DNA of 8,263 nt from contig NZNP01000134.1 of NCBI GenBank assembly GCA_002694945.1, positions 5,423-13,685 of the forward strand, read 5' to 3'. Positions 1-6,567 of this stretch are shown piece by piece (the first letter of the stretch is position 1; every line of letters begins with the position of its first letter). Both the position numbers and the translations under genes were made by a program. Under the pieces are notes generated by a model that did not search any database, was not told the origin of the DNA, and saw only the letters and a list, made by a program, of their open reading frames with translations. The DNA is from Gammaproteobacteria bacterium (GTDB lineage: Bacteria; Pseudomonadota; Gammaproteobacteria; Pseudomonadales; Azotimanducaceae).

Positions 1-373
1 GTTGAATTCGGAGTCGCCAATGAAACTGGCGCCAAGTGTGTTCTTTCAGATCTCCGATCAGCAATTGTATACAGTAAGTGACGACCATCTTATCGGTCAG
101 GCGATAAGAGTCTGTAACGCTCGCAATATATTTGGTGATTTGGATTTAGCTGTTCCTATGGTTTCTCTGGAAAGTTTGGTGAGTGCTGATCCCGACCTAA
201 TACTTGTAGCGAGTCCTTATGAAGGTTTTTTATCCAGTTGGTCTGAAACCTGGCAGCGTCTCAATTGGCAGAATCGAGTTCGTTATGTTGATGCGTCGCT
301 GGTTACGCGTCCCGGGTTGCGCATGTTACGTGGTATCGAATCCATGTGTAAATCGATCGGACAGCCAGATTGA
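1..373 (+). CDS. btuF: Vitamin B12 ABC transporter substrate-binding protein, BtuF-like (C-terminal part, 5' end outside window)
   Basis: This is the last 123 residues of a periplasmic cobalamin-binding protein that would deliver vitamin B12 to a BtuCD-type ABC importer. The frame is open to the left edge. A TTG at position 2 could be read as a start, but BtuF proteins are about 250-300 residues, so the gene almost certainly begins upstream. The visible part matches the C-terminal lobe of the BtuF/FecB fold: a 'VFFQISDQ' strand, then 'IRVCNARNIFGDL' corresponding to the family's 'CGGxNIFxD' segment, then 'VSLESLVSADPDLILVAS', the usual 'VSxExLLxxDPDvIl' motif. It ends with a helix carrying 'RPGLRMLRGIESMCKSI'. 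It faces a cob(I)alamin adenosyltransferase gene 28 bases away, which supports B12 rather than a siderophore as ligand. The ligand is still an inference, because this family also binds haem and iron chelates. Confidence 0.83.
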   Translation, partial: LNSESPMKLAPSVFFQISDQQLYTVSDDHLIGQAIRVCNARNIFGDLDLAVPMVSLESLVSADPDLILVASPYEGFLSSWSETWQRLNWQNRVRYVDASLVTRPGLRMLRGIESMCKSIGQPD

Positions 374-401
374 GCTTAGTTCAACATCCTTCTTTTAAGT
401 C

Positions 402-962
402 TTAGCCTTTTTCCCAAAGAACCTCGTTAACTTGGGTTAATCTAGCGCAGGTGCGAGCCAAAACGAAGAGATAATCGGACAGTCTGTTGATAAACTCCAT
501 GGCATTGGCGTTGACACTCTCTGTTTGTGCTAGTGCTGCAATATTCCGCTCAGCCCTCCGGCAGATTGATCGCGCCATATGGCAGTTCGCGATAAGGCGA
601 GAACCTCCGGGCAGGATAAAGTTTTCGAGCGGGTCCAACTTTTCGTTCATTACATCTAGTTGTTGCTCGATGACGACTACATGTTTCGCTGAAATAATTT
701 CAAAACCGGGAATGGAAAGTTCTCCACCGAGGTCAAAAATTCTGTGTTGTAGGGTTCGAATAAATTCTGCTACGGATGTCAGGTCAGGCTGATTGGATGC
801 GAGAAGTTCCTCTACAACGACACCAACAATAGAGTTCAACTCGTCGACAGAACCCATCGCTTCCACTCGCGGGGCTGTCTTGCTGATGCGGCTTCCATCG
901 CCAAGTCCGGTTTCTCCTTTGTCTCCGGTTCTGGTGTAAATTTTTGAAAGTCTCTTGCCCAT
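402..962 (-). CDS. Cob(I)alamin adenosyltransferase, PduO type
   Basis: The enzyme transfers the adenosyl group of ATP to the cobalt of cob(I)alamin, giving adenosylcobalamin, in the cytoplasm. The 186-residue length is normal for PduO/MMAB-type trimers. Visible motifs, in order: the N-terminal ATP-binding loop 'YTRTGDKGETGLGDG' (9-23), 'SVDELNS' (38-44), 'FILPGGS' (115-121), the basic helix 'RSICRRAER' (131-139), and 'NRLSDYLFVLAR' (159-170) close to the C-terminus. The family is therefore clear and is distinct from CobA/BtuR. The ATG is preceded only by a weak purine stretch (GGA, about six bases upstream). The gene converges on the BtuF-like gene, so uptake and activation of B12 are encoded side by side but on opposite strands. 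I saw no B12-box-like sequence (GCCACTG) in the leader. No pdu or eut genes are visible, so I give no pathway-specific symbol. Confidence 0.93.
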   Translation of the reverse strand: MGKRLSKIYTRTGDKGETGLGDGSRISKTAPRVEAMGSVDELNSIVGVVVEELLASNQPDLTSVAEFIRTLQHRIFDLGGELSIPGFEIISAKHVVVIEQQLDVMNEKLDPLENFILPGGSRLIANCHMARSICRRAERNIAALAQTESVNANAMEFINRLSDYLFVLARTCARLTQVNEVLWEKG

Positions 963-963
963 G

Positions 964-1062
964 CTAATCCAACTTGATGTTATCTATGTTGAGTTTAACG
1001 GAGCTGATCGAATCTTTCAGATTTTCGCTACGGATTTGGTTGATTTGTCCCCGTTTACTCAT
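964..1062 (-). CDS. Possible 32-residue small ORF directly upstream of the adenosyltransferase
   Basis: An ATG at 1062-1060 opens a 32-codon frame that closes with TAG one base before the adenosyltransferase ATG (TAG-C-ATG). An in-frame stop lies only two codons upstream of this ATG, so it cannot be the tail of a longer frame. The peptide is hydrophilic, with many Asn, Ser, Lys, Asp and Ile, and has no signal peptide or membrane segment; it begins MSKRGQINQIR and ends NIDNIKLD. I do not recognise it. The arrangement would allow translational coupling to the adenosyltransferase, whose own ribosome site is weak. Against this, no clear Shine-Dalgarno sequence precedes the ATG, and a frame of this length can arise by chance. 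Confidence 0.25.
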   Translation of the reverse strand: MSKRGQINQIRSENLKDSISSVKLNIDNIKLD

Positions 1063-1096
1063 TGTGCGCTAATGCTTAATGTTTAATACATATACT

Positions 1097-1244
1097 ATGT
1101 TTAGTCCTCAGATCCTCAAGCATGGGGTTGGCAAGTACCTTTGATAACGGGCATCTGCACATGGAATATTTCTTTAGGTAGTCTTTGAAATGTCTTGTTC
1201 CCTGCTTGTCCGTATGATGTTTAGTCAGGACAGCTCAAACATGG
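1097..1244. repeat. Imperfect direct repeat pair, about 120 bases apart
   Basis: ATGTTTAGTC occurs at 1097-1106 and again at 1217-1226. Each copy is followed after seven or eight bases by a second matching block: CTCAAGCATGG at 1115-1125 and CTCAAACATGG at 1234-1244, with one mismatch. The two blocks keep order and spacing to within one base, which makes chance less likely than for a single 10-mer. Both copies lie upstream of yajQ. They could be paired regulator sites or the residue of a small duplication. No function can be assigned. Confidence 0.4.
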
Positions 1245-1301
1245 TGATGCGGTTTGATATGCTATCGCTAAGCTAGTTTAGATAATTGAGAGGAAAAATA
1301 G

Positions 1302-1784
1302 ATGCCTTCGTTTGATGTGGTTTCGGAAGTTGACTGGCACGAAATAACCAATGCGATCGATCAGGCTAATCGAGAACTTCAGACCCGTTTCGATTTTCGT
1401 GGCGTAGAGGCCAAATTTGAAAAGCAGGAGCAATCTGTGCGAGTTACGGCAGAAGCAGATATTCAATTAGATCAGATGATTGATATTTTGAGAGCCAAAA
1501 TGGTTAAGCGATCAATCGATCCAAAAGTTATGGATATCGGTGACCAGGAGCATGTTGGCAAGCTCCTGCACAAGAATGTGCAAATCCAAGAGGGTCTTGA
1601 AAGTCTTTTTGCTAAGCGAGTCGTTAAGTTAATTAAAGAGAAAAAACTTAAGGTCCAAGCAGCTATCCAAGGTGACAAAATCAGGGTCACAGGCAAGAAG
1701 CGAGACGACCTGCAGCAGGTTATGGCAACTCTGAAAGAAGAGGACTTTGACGTTCCGCTACAGTACAACAACTTTCGGGACTGA
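1302..1784 (+). CDS. yajQ: YajQ family nucleotide-binding protein (cyclic-di-GMP binding family)
   Basis: This is a small cytoplasmic protein of the YajQ (UPF0234) family. Members have two ferredoxin-like domains, bind nucleotides, and in Xanthomonas act as cyclic-di-GMP effectors that work with a transcription factor. Its 160 residues are a full-length member. The N-terminus 'MPSFDVVSEVDWHEITNA' is the family signature, followed by 'RFDFRGVEAKFE' (residues about 29-40), 'AKMVKRSID' near the middle and the C-terminal 'VRVTGKK-DDLQQVMATL' type helix ending in 'FDVPLQYNNFRD', which is also typical. The start is supported by a GAGAGG ribosome site at 1288-1293. The ampG-like gene begins two bases after its stop, so the two are probably co-transcribed. 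Whether this particular protein binds cyclic-di-GMP cannot be told from sequence alone. Confidence 0.95.
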   Translation: MPSFDVVSEVDWHEITNAIDQANRELQTRFDFRGVEAKFEKQEQSVRVTAEADIQLDQMIDILRAKMVKRSIDPKVMDIGDQEHVGKLLHKNVQIQEGLESLFAKRVVKLIKEKKLKVQAAIQGDKIRVTGKKRDDLQQVMATLKEEDFDVPLQYNNFRD

Positions 1785-1786
1785 TT

Positions 1787-3094
1787 TTGCACGACGCTCC
1801 TGTTGGCCGCAGTTGGGCCGAGACTTTTCTGGTTTATCGTCAGCCAGAAGTTATCGCGTTAGCGTTTCTAGGATTTTCTGGGGGGTTGCCGTTCCTTTTG
1901 GTCTTCTCGACGCTCACGGCTTGGTTAACAGAGGGTGATGTCTCGCGAAGTGCAATCGGTTTTTTTGCGTGGATCGGTATCACCTACTCAATCAAAGTCC
2001 TTTGGGCCCCAGTTGTTGATTCATTGCCTGTGCCCTGGTTTACAAAGAGCTTTGGTCAGCGCCGAAGTTGGATGATTGCGGGGCAATTGGGTATTGCCAT
2101 TGGTCTCATACTAATGGCCCTTGTTGGTCCAGAAAATCTCTTTTACTTGAGCCTAGCAGCCTTCCTGGTAGCTTTTTCTTCCGCAACCCAGGATGTCTCG
2201 ATTGATGCCTATCGTATAGAAGCCGCAGATGCTGAATACCAGGGTGCTATGTCCGCAGCTTATGTATTTGGATATCGCGTCGCTCTTTTGGTAGCTGGTG
2301 CGGGAGCATTGTATCTTGCGGATTCTTTATCTTGGCCGCATGCCTACTTGATCATGGCGGGATTGATGGCTGTGGGTGTGATTACCGTTCTTTTAATAGT
2401 TGAGCCAAAAAGAGAACGGCTCAGCGAACCATTTGGATGTTCTTTTCAAGGTTTAAACCAATGGATCCGGAGTGCGATTTTTGGACCTTTTTTGGAATTC
2501 TTCCAGAGGAACAAGAAGAATGCTCTGATTATTCTTTGTTTCATCGCAGTCTTTCGGCTGAGTGATATTGCAATGGGAATTATGGCAAACCCGTTCTATC
2601 TTGATATGGGCTATACCAAGACTGAGATCGCTAATATCGCGAAGATTTTTGGCTTCTTTATGAGTATTACCGGTTCATTTGTTTGCGGTGCTCTTGTGAT
2701 TAGATGGGGGATGATGCGACCGCTATTGATTGGAGCCGTTTTCGTAGCCCTGACGAACCTTCTATTTGCTGGCCTTTCGCTTATGCAGCCAGATCTGGTC
2801 TACTTGGCTATTGTGATATCCGCAGATAATTTGTCTGGTGGCTTTGCAGCGACAGCCTTCATCGCGTATCTCTCTAGTTTGACCAACAGAGCCTACACAG
2901 CGACGCAGTACGCTTTATTCAGTTCTTTAATGACATTACCAGGAAAATTCGTCTCGGGTTTTTCAGGGATGGTTGTGGACAATTTTGGTTATTTTGAATT
3001 CTTTATCATCTCGGCTTTACTAGGTGTTCCTGCAATTGTTTTGGTTTTTTATGTGAATAGTCTTAAGGTTTCCAGCGGTAGTGGCGCAAATTGA
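1787..3094 (+). CDS. ampG: AmpG-like MFS permease (muropeptide transporter family)
   Basis: This is an inner-membrane major facilitator of the AmpG/PAT type. AmpG brings GlcNAc-anhydroMurNAc peptides from cell-wall turnover back into the cytoplasm for recycling, and so feeds ampC beta-lactamase induction where that system exists. Family marks are 'SGGLPF' (31-36), 'IKVLWAPVVDSL' (69-80), the loop 'GQRRSW' (90-95), 'AFSSATQDVSIDAYR' (129-143) and 'FGYRVALL' (161-168). The rest is a run of hydrophobic helices, about 12 in all, with a charged central loop near residues 205-235. At 435 residues it is shorter than E. coli AmpG (about 490) and similar to many AmpG-like proteins. The start is a TTG two bases after the yajQ stop; no ATG or GTG is available between the in-frame stop at 1748-1750 and this point, and GGGA at 1777-1780 is well placed as ribosome site. 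The substrate is inferred from family. The 3' end overlaps the opposite gene by 32 bases. Confidence 0.87.
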   Translation: MHDAPVGRSWAETFLVYRQPEVIALAFLGFSGGLPFLLVFSTLTAWLTEGDVSRSAIGFFAWIGITYSIKVLWAPVVDSLPVPWFTKSFGQRRSWMIAGQLGIAIGLILMALVGPENLFYLSLAAFLVAFSSATQDVSIDAYRIEAADAEYQGAMSAAYVFGYRVALLVAGAGALYLADSLSWPHAYLIMAGLMAVGVITVLLIVEPKRERLSEPFGCSFQGLNQWIRSAIFGPFLEFFQRNKKNALIILCFIAVFRLSDIAMGIMANPFYLDMGYTKTEIANIAKIFGFFMSITGSFVCGALVIRWGMMRPLLIGAVFVALTNLLFAGLSLMQPDLVYLAIVISADNLSGGFAATAFIAYLSSLTNRAYTATQYALFSSLMTLPGKFVSGFSGMVVDNFGYFEFFIISALLGVPAIVLVFYVNSLKVSSGSGAN

Positions 3095-3368
3095 TTTTGC
3101 CGTTAATTACAGTCACTCCCTCTTGCTCTAACTTCTCTCTTTGCTTCAACTCATTCGGATTAGTTATTCGCCCCTGGCTATCTACCACGCGATGCCAGGG
3201 CAGATCCGTGTCTTTTGGCAATCTAGAGATTATTCTGCCAACTAGGCGAGCATGGCTTGGTATTCCAGCCATGCGTGCGATTTGTCCGTAGGAAGTTACT
3301 TTTCCGTTAGGTATAGACGCGATGATCAAAAAGACGAACTTTTCGGCGGATTTTAGTGTTTCTGTCAT
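3063..3368 (-). CDS. Alkyltransferase-like protein (ATL), MGMT family without the catalytic cysteine
   Basis: This is a 101-residue DNA-binding protein related to O6-alkylguanine-DNA alkyltransferase. ATLs bind O6-alkylguanine lesions without repairing them and hand them to nucleotide excision repair. The sequence shows the fold clearly: 'GKVTSYGQIARMAG' (22-35), the recognition helix region 'HARLVGRIISRLPKDT' (39-54), then 'LPWHRVVDSQGRI' (56-68). MGMT has PCHRV, with Cys as methyl acceptor; here it is PWHRV, so Trp58 replaces Cys and no transferase activity is expected. Tyr27 and Arg41 have the same 14-residue spacing as the flipping Tyr and Arg finger of S. pombe Atl1. I chose the ATG at 3368 because homology begins there; the frame continues upstream to 3680, but that part is non-homologous and covers the groES promoter and start. 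The ribosome site is weak. Its last 32 bases overlap the end of the ampG-like gene. Confidence 0.92.
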   Translation of the reverse strand: MTETLKSAEKFVFLIIASIPNGKVTSYGQIARMAGIPSHARLVGRIISRLPKDTDLPWHRVVDSQGRITNPNELKQREKLEQEGVTVINGKINLRHYRWKP

Positions 3369-3417
3369 TCTAAATTGACTAATTTGGTATGTTTTTGGGT
3401 ATTTTTGGCAGTCTGGC

Positions 3418-3446
3418 CTTGACTCTGCTAAAAGTAACCCTATGAT
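3418..3446 (+). promoter_or_regulatory. groESL promoter: overlapping sigma-32-like and sigma-70-like elements
   Basis: CTTGACT (3418-3424), 13 bases, then CCCTATGAT (3438-3446) fits the sigma-32 heat-shock consensus CTTGAAA-N13/14-CCCCATNT closely. The same bases also read as TTGACT (3419-3424), 16 bases, TATGAT (3441-3446), a good sigma-70 promoter. Transcription should start near 3453, inside the CIRCE element that follows, leaving a leader of roughly 130 bases. Basal expression from sigma-70 and heat induction by sigma-32 from one site is the simplest reading. Confidence 0.8.
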
Positions 3447-3472
3447 TAGCAGTCCCAAAAAGAGAGTGCTAA
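3446..3472 (+). promoter_or_regulatory. CIRCE operator (HrcA binding site)
   Basis: TTAGCAGTC (3446-3454), a 9-base spacer, and GAGTGCTAA (3464-3472) match the CIRCE consensus TTAGCACTC-N9-GAGTGCTAA at 17 of 18 positions with exact spacing. The only change is C to G at the seventh base of the left arm. CIRCE is bound by the HrcA repressor, whose folding depends on GroEL, giving feedback control of groESL. It touches the last base of the -10 element and covers the predicted start of transcription, the usual place for HrcA repression. HrcA itself is not encoded in this window. Confidence 0.92.
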
Positions 3473-3530
3473 AAAAACCGGGGAGTCTGCATTTATAAAG
3501 GCCTAGGTAAAGATTAGCGTTGTTTTGACC

Positions 3531-3568
3531 GTCACGCCAATAGAGCGGATATGGACCGCAGTCGTGAC
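3531..3568 (+). promoter_or_regulatory. Nested hairpin in the groES leader
   Basis: GTCACG (3531-3536) can pair with CGTGAC (3563-3568). Inside this, GCGG (3545-3548) can pair with CCGC (3556-3559). The structure ends seven bases before the groES ribosome site AGGAG (3576-3580). It could stabilise the leader, or affect ribosome access in a temperature-dependent way. It does not sequester the ribosome site itself in the simple fold and has no ROSE-type motif that I can see. The pairing is seen in sequence; the role is a guess. Confidence 0.4.
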
Positions 3569-3586
3569 ATGTAACAGGAGAAAGGA

Positions 3587-3874
3587 ATGAGTATCCGTCC
3601 ATTATCAGACCGAGTGGTTGTTCGCCGCTTGGAAGAAGAAACAAAGTCGGCAGGGGGAATTGTAATCCCTGATTCAGCAACAGAGAAACCTTCCCAAGGT
3701 GAAGTTATGGCTGTAGGTCCTGGAAAGAAGCTGGACAACGGGAGCGTACAGACCGTTGACCTTAAAGCTGGTGACAAGATCCTATTTGGTCAGTATGCCG
3801 GCAGCACGGTGAAGGTCGAGGGTGAGGAACTCCTCATCATGAATGAAAGCGAAGTATTTGGCGTCATCGAGTAA
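3587..3874 (+). CDS. groES: Co-chaperonin GroES (Hsp10)
   Basis: GroES is the heptameric lid of the GroEL folding chamber, in the cytoplasm. The 95-residue length is standard. '[16 protein letters not shown]' (3-18) is the family N-terminus, followed by the mobile loop '[20 protein letters not shown]' (19-38), whose hydrophobic 'GIVIP' (24-28) contacts the GroEL apical domain. '[15 protein letters not shown]' and the C-terminal 'EDI-type' segment, here 'ESEVFGVIE', complete the fold. The start has a strong ribosome site, AGGAG at 3576-3580, six bases from the ATG. It leads the operon, with groEL 38 bases downstream, and is controlled by the sigma-32/sigma-70 promoter and the CIRCE operator upstream. 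Confidence 0.98.
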   Translation: MSIRPLSDRVVVRRLEEETKSAGGIVIPDSATEKPSQGEVMAVGPGKKLDNGSVQTVDLKAGDKILFGQYAGSTVKVEGEELLIMNESEVFGVIE

Positions 3875-3906
3875 GCCAAAGATAGAAATTGTAAGAGAAG
3901 GATTAA

Positions 3907-5553
<1,647 letters not shown>

Positions 5554-5613
5554 ATCCGCTTGTATTATTCACACGCTCTGCAGTAGTTAGCACCCTGCGT
5601 TGCTTTGATTAAA

Positions 5614-5630
5614 CCCCTTTAGTCTAGGGG
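5614..5630 (+). other. Short hairpin between groEL and its terminator
   Basis: CCCCT (5614-5618) can pair with AGGGG (5626-5630) around a seven-base loop. It has no T-run after it, so it is not an intrinsic terminator. It may protect the 3' end of the groEL message. The rest of the 288 bases between groEL and the next gene holds the terminator at 5660-5687, the next gene's ribosome site, and no gene that I can see. Confidence 0.35.
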
Positions 5631-5659
5631 GCTTAGAAAGCTAGCGTGTAAGTTTAAGG

Positions 5660-5687
5660 AAAACCCCGCTCTTGAGCGGGGTTTTTT
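5660..5687 (+). terminator. Rho-independent terminator of groESL
   Basis: AAAACCCCGCT (5660-5670) pairs perfectly with AGCGGGGTTTT (5675-5685) around the loop CTTG, and the T-run continues to 5687. It lies about 106 bases after the groEL stop and should separate groESL from the membrane protein gene that follows. Confidence 0.94.
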
Positions 5688-5841
5688 GTGGTCCAAACAA
5701 GTGCTGTAACAAAAAAAATTCAATGCTAATATAGAAGAATTATGGCGCCGAGGGTCAGGGGTTGCACCTTTACCTTGGAATGATTCAATACAAAGAAGAT
5801 AAATGAAAAGCTTTTACGAGATAAATCAAGAGGGATAATTC

Positions 5842-6513
5842 ATGGGTGACATCGCACTCTTTACTAGCTACGGGATAGACTACTTATTCCGATGGATACA
5901 TATGCTCACCGGAGTAGCCTGGATAGGCTTACTTTATTACTTCAATTTTGTTCAGACTGAATATTTTAAAGAAGCTGAGGATGCACACCGTTCTGGAGCC
6001 ATTCAAAAGTTAGTACCACGTGCTCTATGGTGGTTCAGGTGGGCGGCTATGTTCACTTTTTTGACAGGTGTAGCGTTGCTTGCTTATCGGCATATGGCAA
6101 TATCCTACGACATTACCGTCGGCGCTGCGCTTGGAACGTTAATGTTTTTAAATGTTTGGCTGATCATATGGCCTAATCAAAAGATTGTGATTGCTTCAGC
6201 TACTCAGGTAGCACAAGGCGGCGAAGCACTCCCTGAGGCAGCAGCGGCAGCACCAAAAGCCGCCTTGGCCTCGAGGACAAACACCTTATTTTCGGCGCCT
6301 ATGCTCTTCTTCATGGGGTCGTCGGCTCATCTTAGTAATGGTTTGGTCGTGGACGCAAATGGGTTAGGTCTAAGCATCATACTGTTAATTATTCTCCTGC
6401 TAGAGGCCAACGCTATCTTTGGTAAGCAAGGGCCATTAACTACAGTGAAAGGCGTAATCAGTTGTAGTATTGGGTTGACAGCCGTCTTATATGGACTGAT
6501 GGCCTTGCTCTAG
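5842..6513 (+). CDS. PuuD-like membrane protein (urate oxidase N-terminal domain family), without cytochrome c domain
   Basis: This 223-residue integral membrane protein resembles the N-terminal domain of PuuD, a bacterial membrane urate oxidase. Family-like features are 'FRWIHMLTGVAWIGLLYYFN' (16-35), 'WWFRWAAMFTFLTG' (63-76) and 'FLNVWLIIWPNQK' (102-114). About six hydrophobic segments can be drawn, near 13-36, 65-82, 92-111, 150-166, 174-193 and 202-222, with an Ala-rich, probably soluble loop at 124-145. His20, His84 and His163 are candidate haem or metal ligands. Full PuuD proteins carry a C-terminal cytochrome c domain; here there is no CxxCH motif and the protein stops after the membrane part. 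No purine catabolism genes are nearby, so urate oxidation is not supported by context and the function is open. Start: AAGAGGGA at 5828-5835, six bases from the ATG. It is a single-gene unit between two terminators. Confidence 0.72.
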   Translation: MGDIALFTSYGIDYLFRWIHMLTGVAWIGLLYYFNFVQTEYFKEAEDAHRSGAIQKLVPRALWWFRWAAMFTFLTGVALLAYRHMAISYDITVGAALGTLMFLNVWLIIWPNQKIVIASATQVAQGGEALPEAAAAAPKAALASRTNTLFSAPMLFFMGSSAHLSNGLVVDANGLGLSIILLIILLLEANAIFGKQGPLTTVKGVISCSIGLTAVLYGLMALL

Positions 6514-6530
6514 TAGCTGATACTGGAAAT

Positions 6531-6558
6531 AAAGAAGGGCCCGATAGGGCCCTTTTTT
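6531..6558 (+). terminator. Rho-independent terminator after the PuuD-like gene
   Basis: AAGGGCCC (6535-6542), loop GATA, GGGCCCTT (6547-6554), with T's running to 6558, forms a perfect GC-rich stem; A-T pairs could lengthen it at the base. It begins 17 bases after the PuuD-like stop codon. It ends only nine bases before the next ATG on the same strand, which is unusual for a gene that would need a leader. Confidence 0.92.
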
Positions 6559-6567
6559 GGTTGCATA

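Larger units (their letters stand above)
963..1301. other. Divergent intergenic region between the adenosyltransferase and yajQ
   Basis: These 339 bases must hold the promoters of both divergent genes. An AT-rich stretch around 1076-1098 is the most promoter-like part. A TTGTGC (1062-1067), 16 bases, TAATAC (1084-1089) arrangement could serve the plus strand but is a poor match, and it would leave a yajQ leader of about 200 bases. I found no convincing terminator, no cobalamin riboswitch motif and no RNA gene. Apart from the possible small ORF on the minus strand, the region holds an imperfect direct repeat, listed separately. Plus-strand reading frames here (for example 19 codons from 1122 and 28 codons from 1190) have no ribosome site and look random. 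Confidence 0.5.

Noticed and set aside
487..792. Plus-strand open frame opposite the adenosyltransferase
   Set aside because: It lies wholly within a well-recognised gene on the other strand and its product has no family features. Similar opposite-strand frames inside yajQ, groEL and the ExeA-like gene were dropped for the same reason.
1185..1218. TTGAAA ... TATGAT as a yajQ promoter
   Set aside because: The spacer is 22 bases, too long for sigma-70; the alternative TTGTTC leaves only 12.
1190..1276. 28-codon plus-strand frame before yajQ
   Set aside because: No ribosome site, an unusual Met- and Ser-rich composition, and it is the kind of frame expected by chance.
3369..3680. N-terminal extension of the ATL frame on the minus strand, which would give a 205-residue protein
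   Set aside because: The added residues have no resemblance to the MGMT family and the extension covers the groES promoter, CIRCE site and first codons of groES. The ATG at 3368 gives a normal ATL length.
5587..5613. TTAGCACCC after groEL, an 8 of 9 match to a CIRCE left arm
   Set aside because: The expected right arm at the correct spacing matches only 3 of 9 bases, and no gene or promoter there would use it. Probably chance.
5704..5732. TAATAT (5727-5732) as a -10 box for the PuuD-like gene
   Set aside because: No recognisable -35 element lies at 16-18 bases upstream; the region is simply A/T-rich.
5751..5767. Possible sigma-54 promoter upstream of the PuuD-like gene (GG-N10-GC with TTGCA)
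   Set aside because: The -12 part is good but the -24 part (AGGGTCA) keeps little of TGGCACG beyond the GG. Not strong enough to call.
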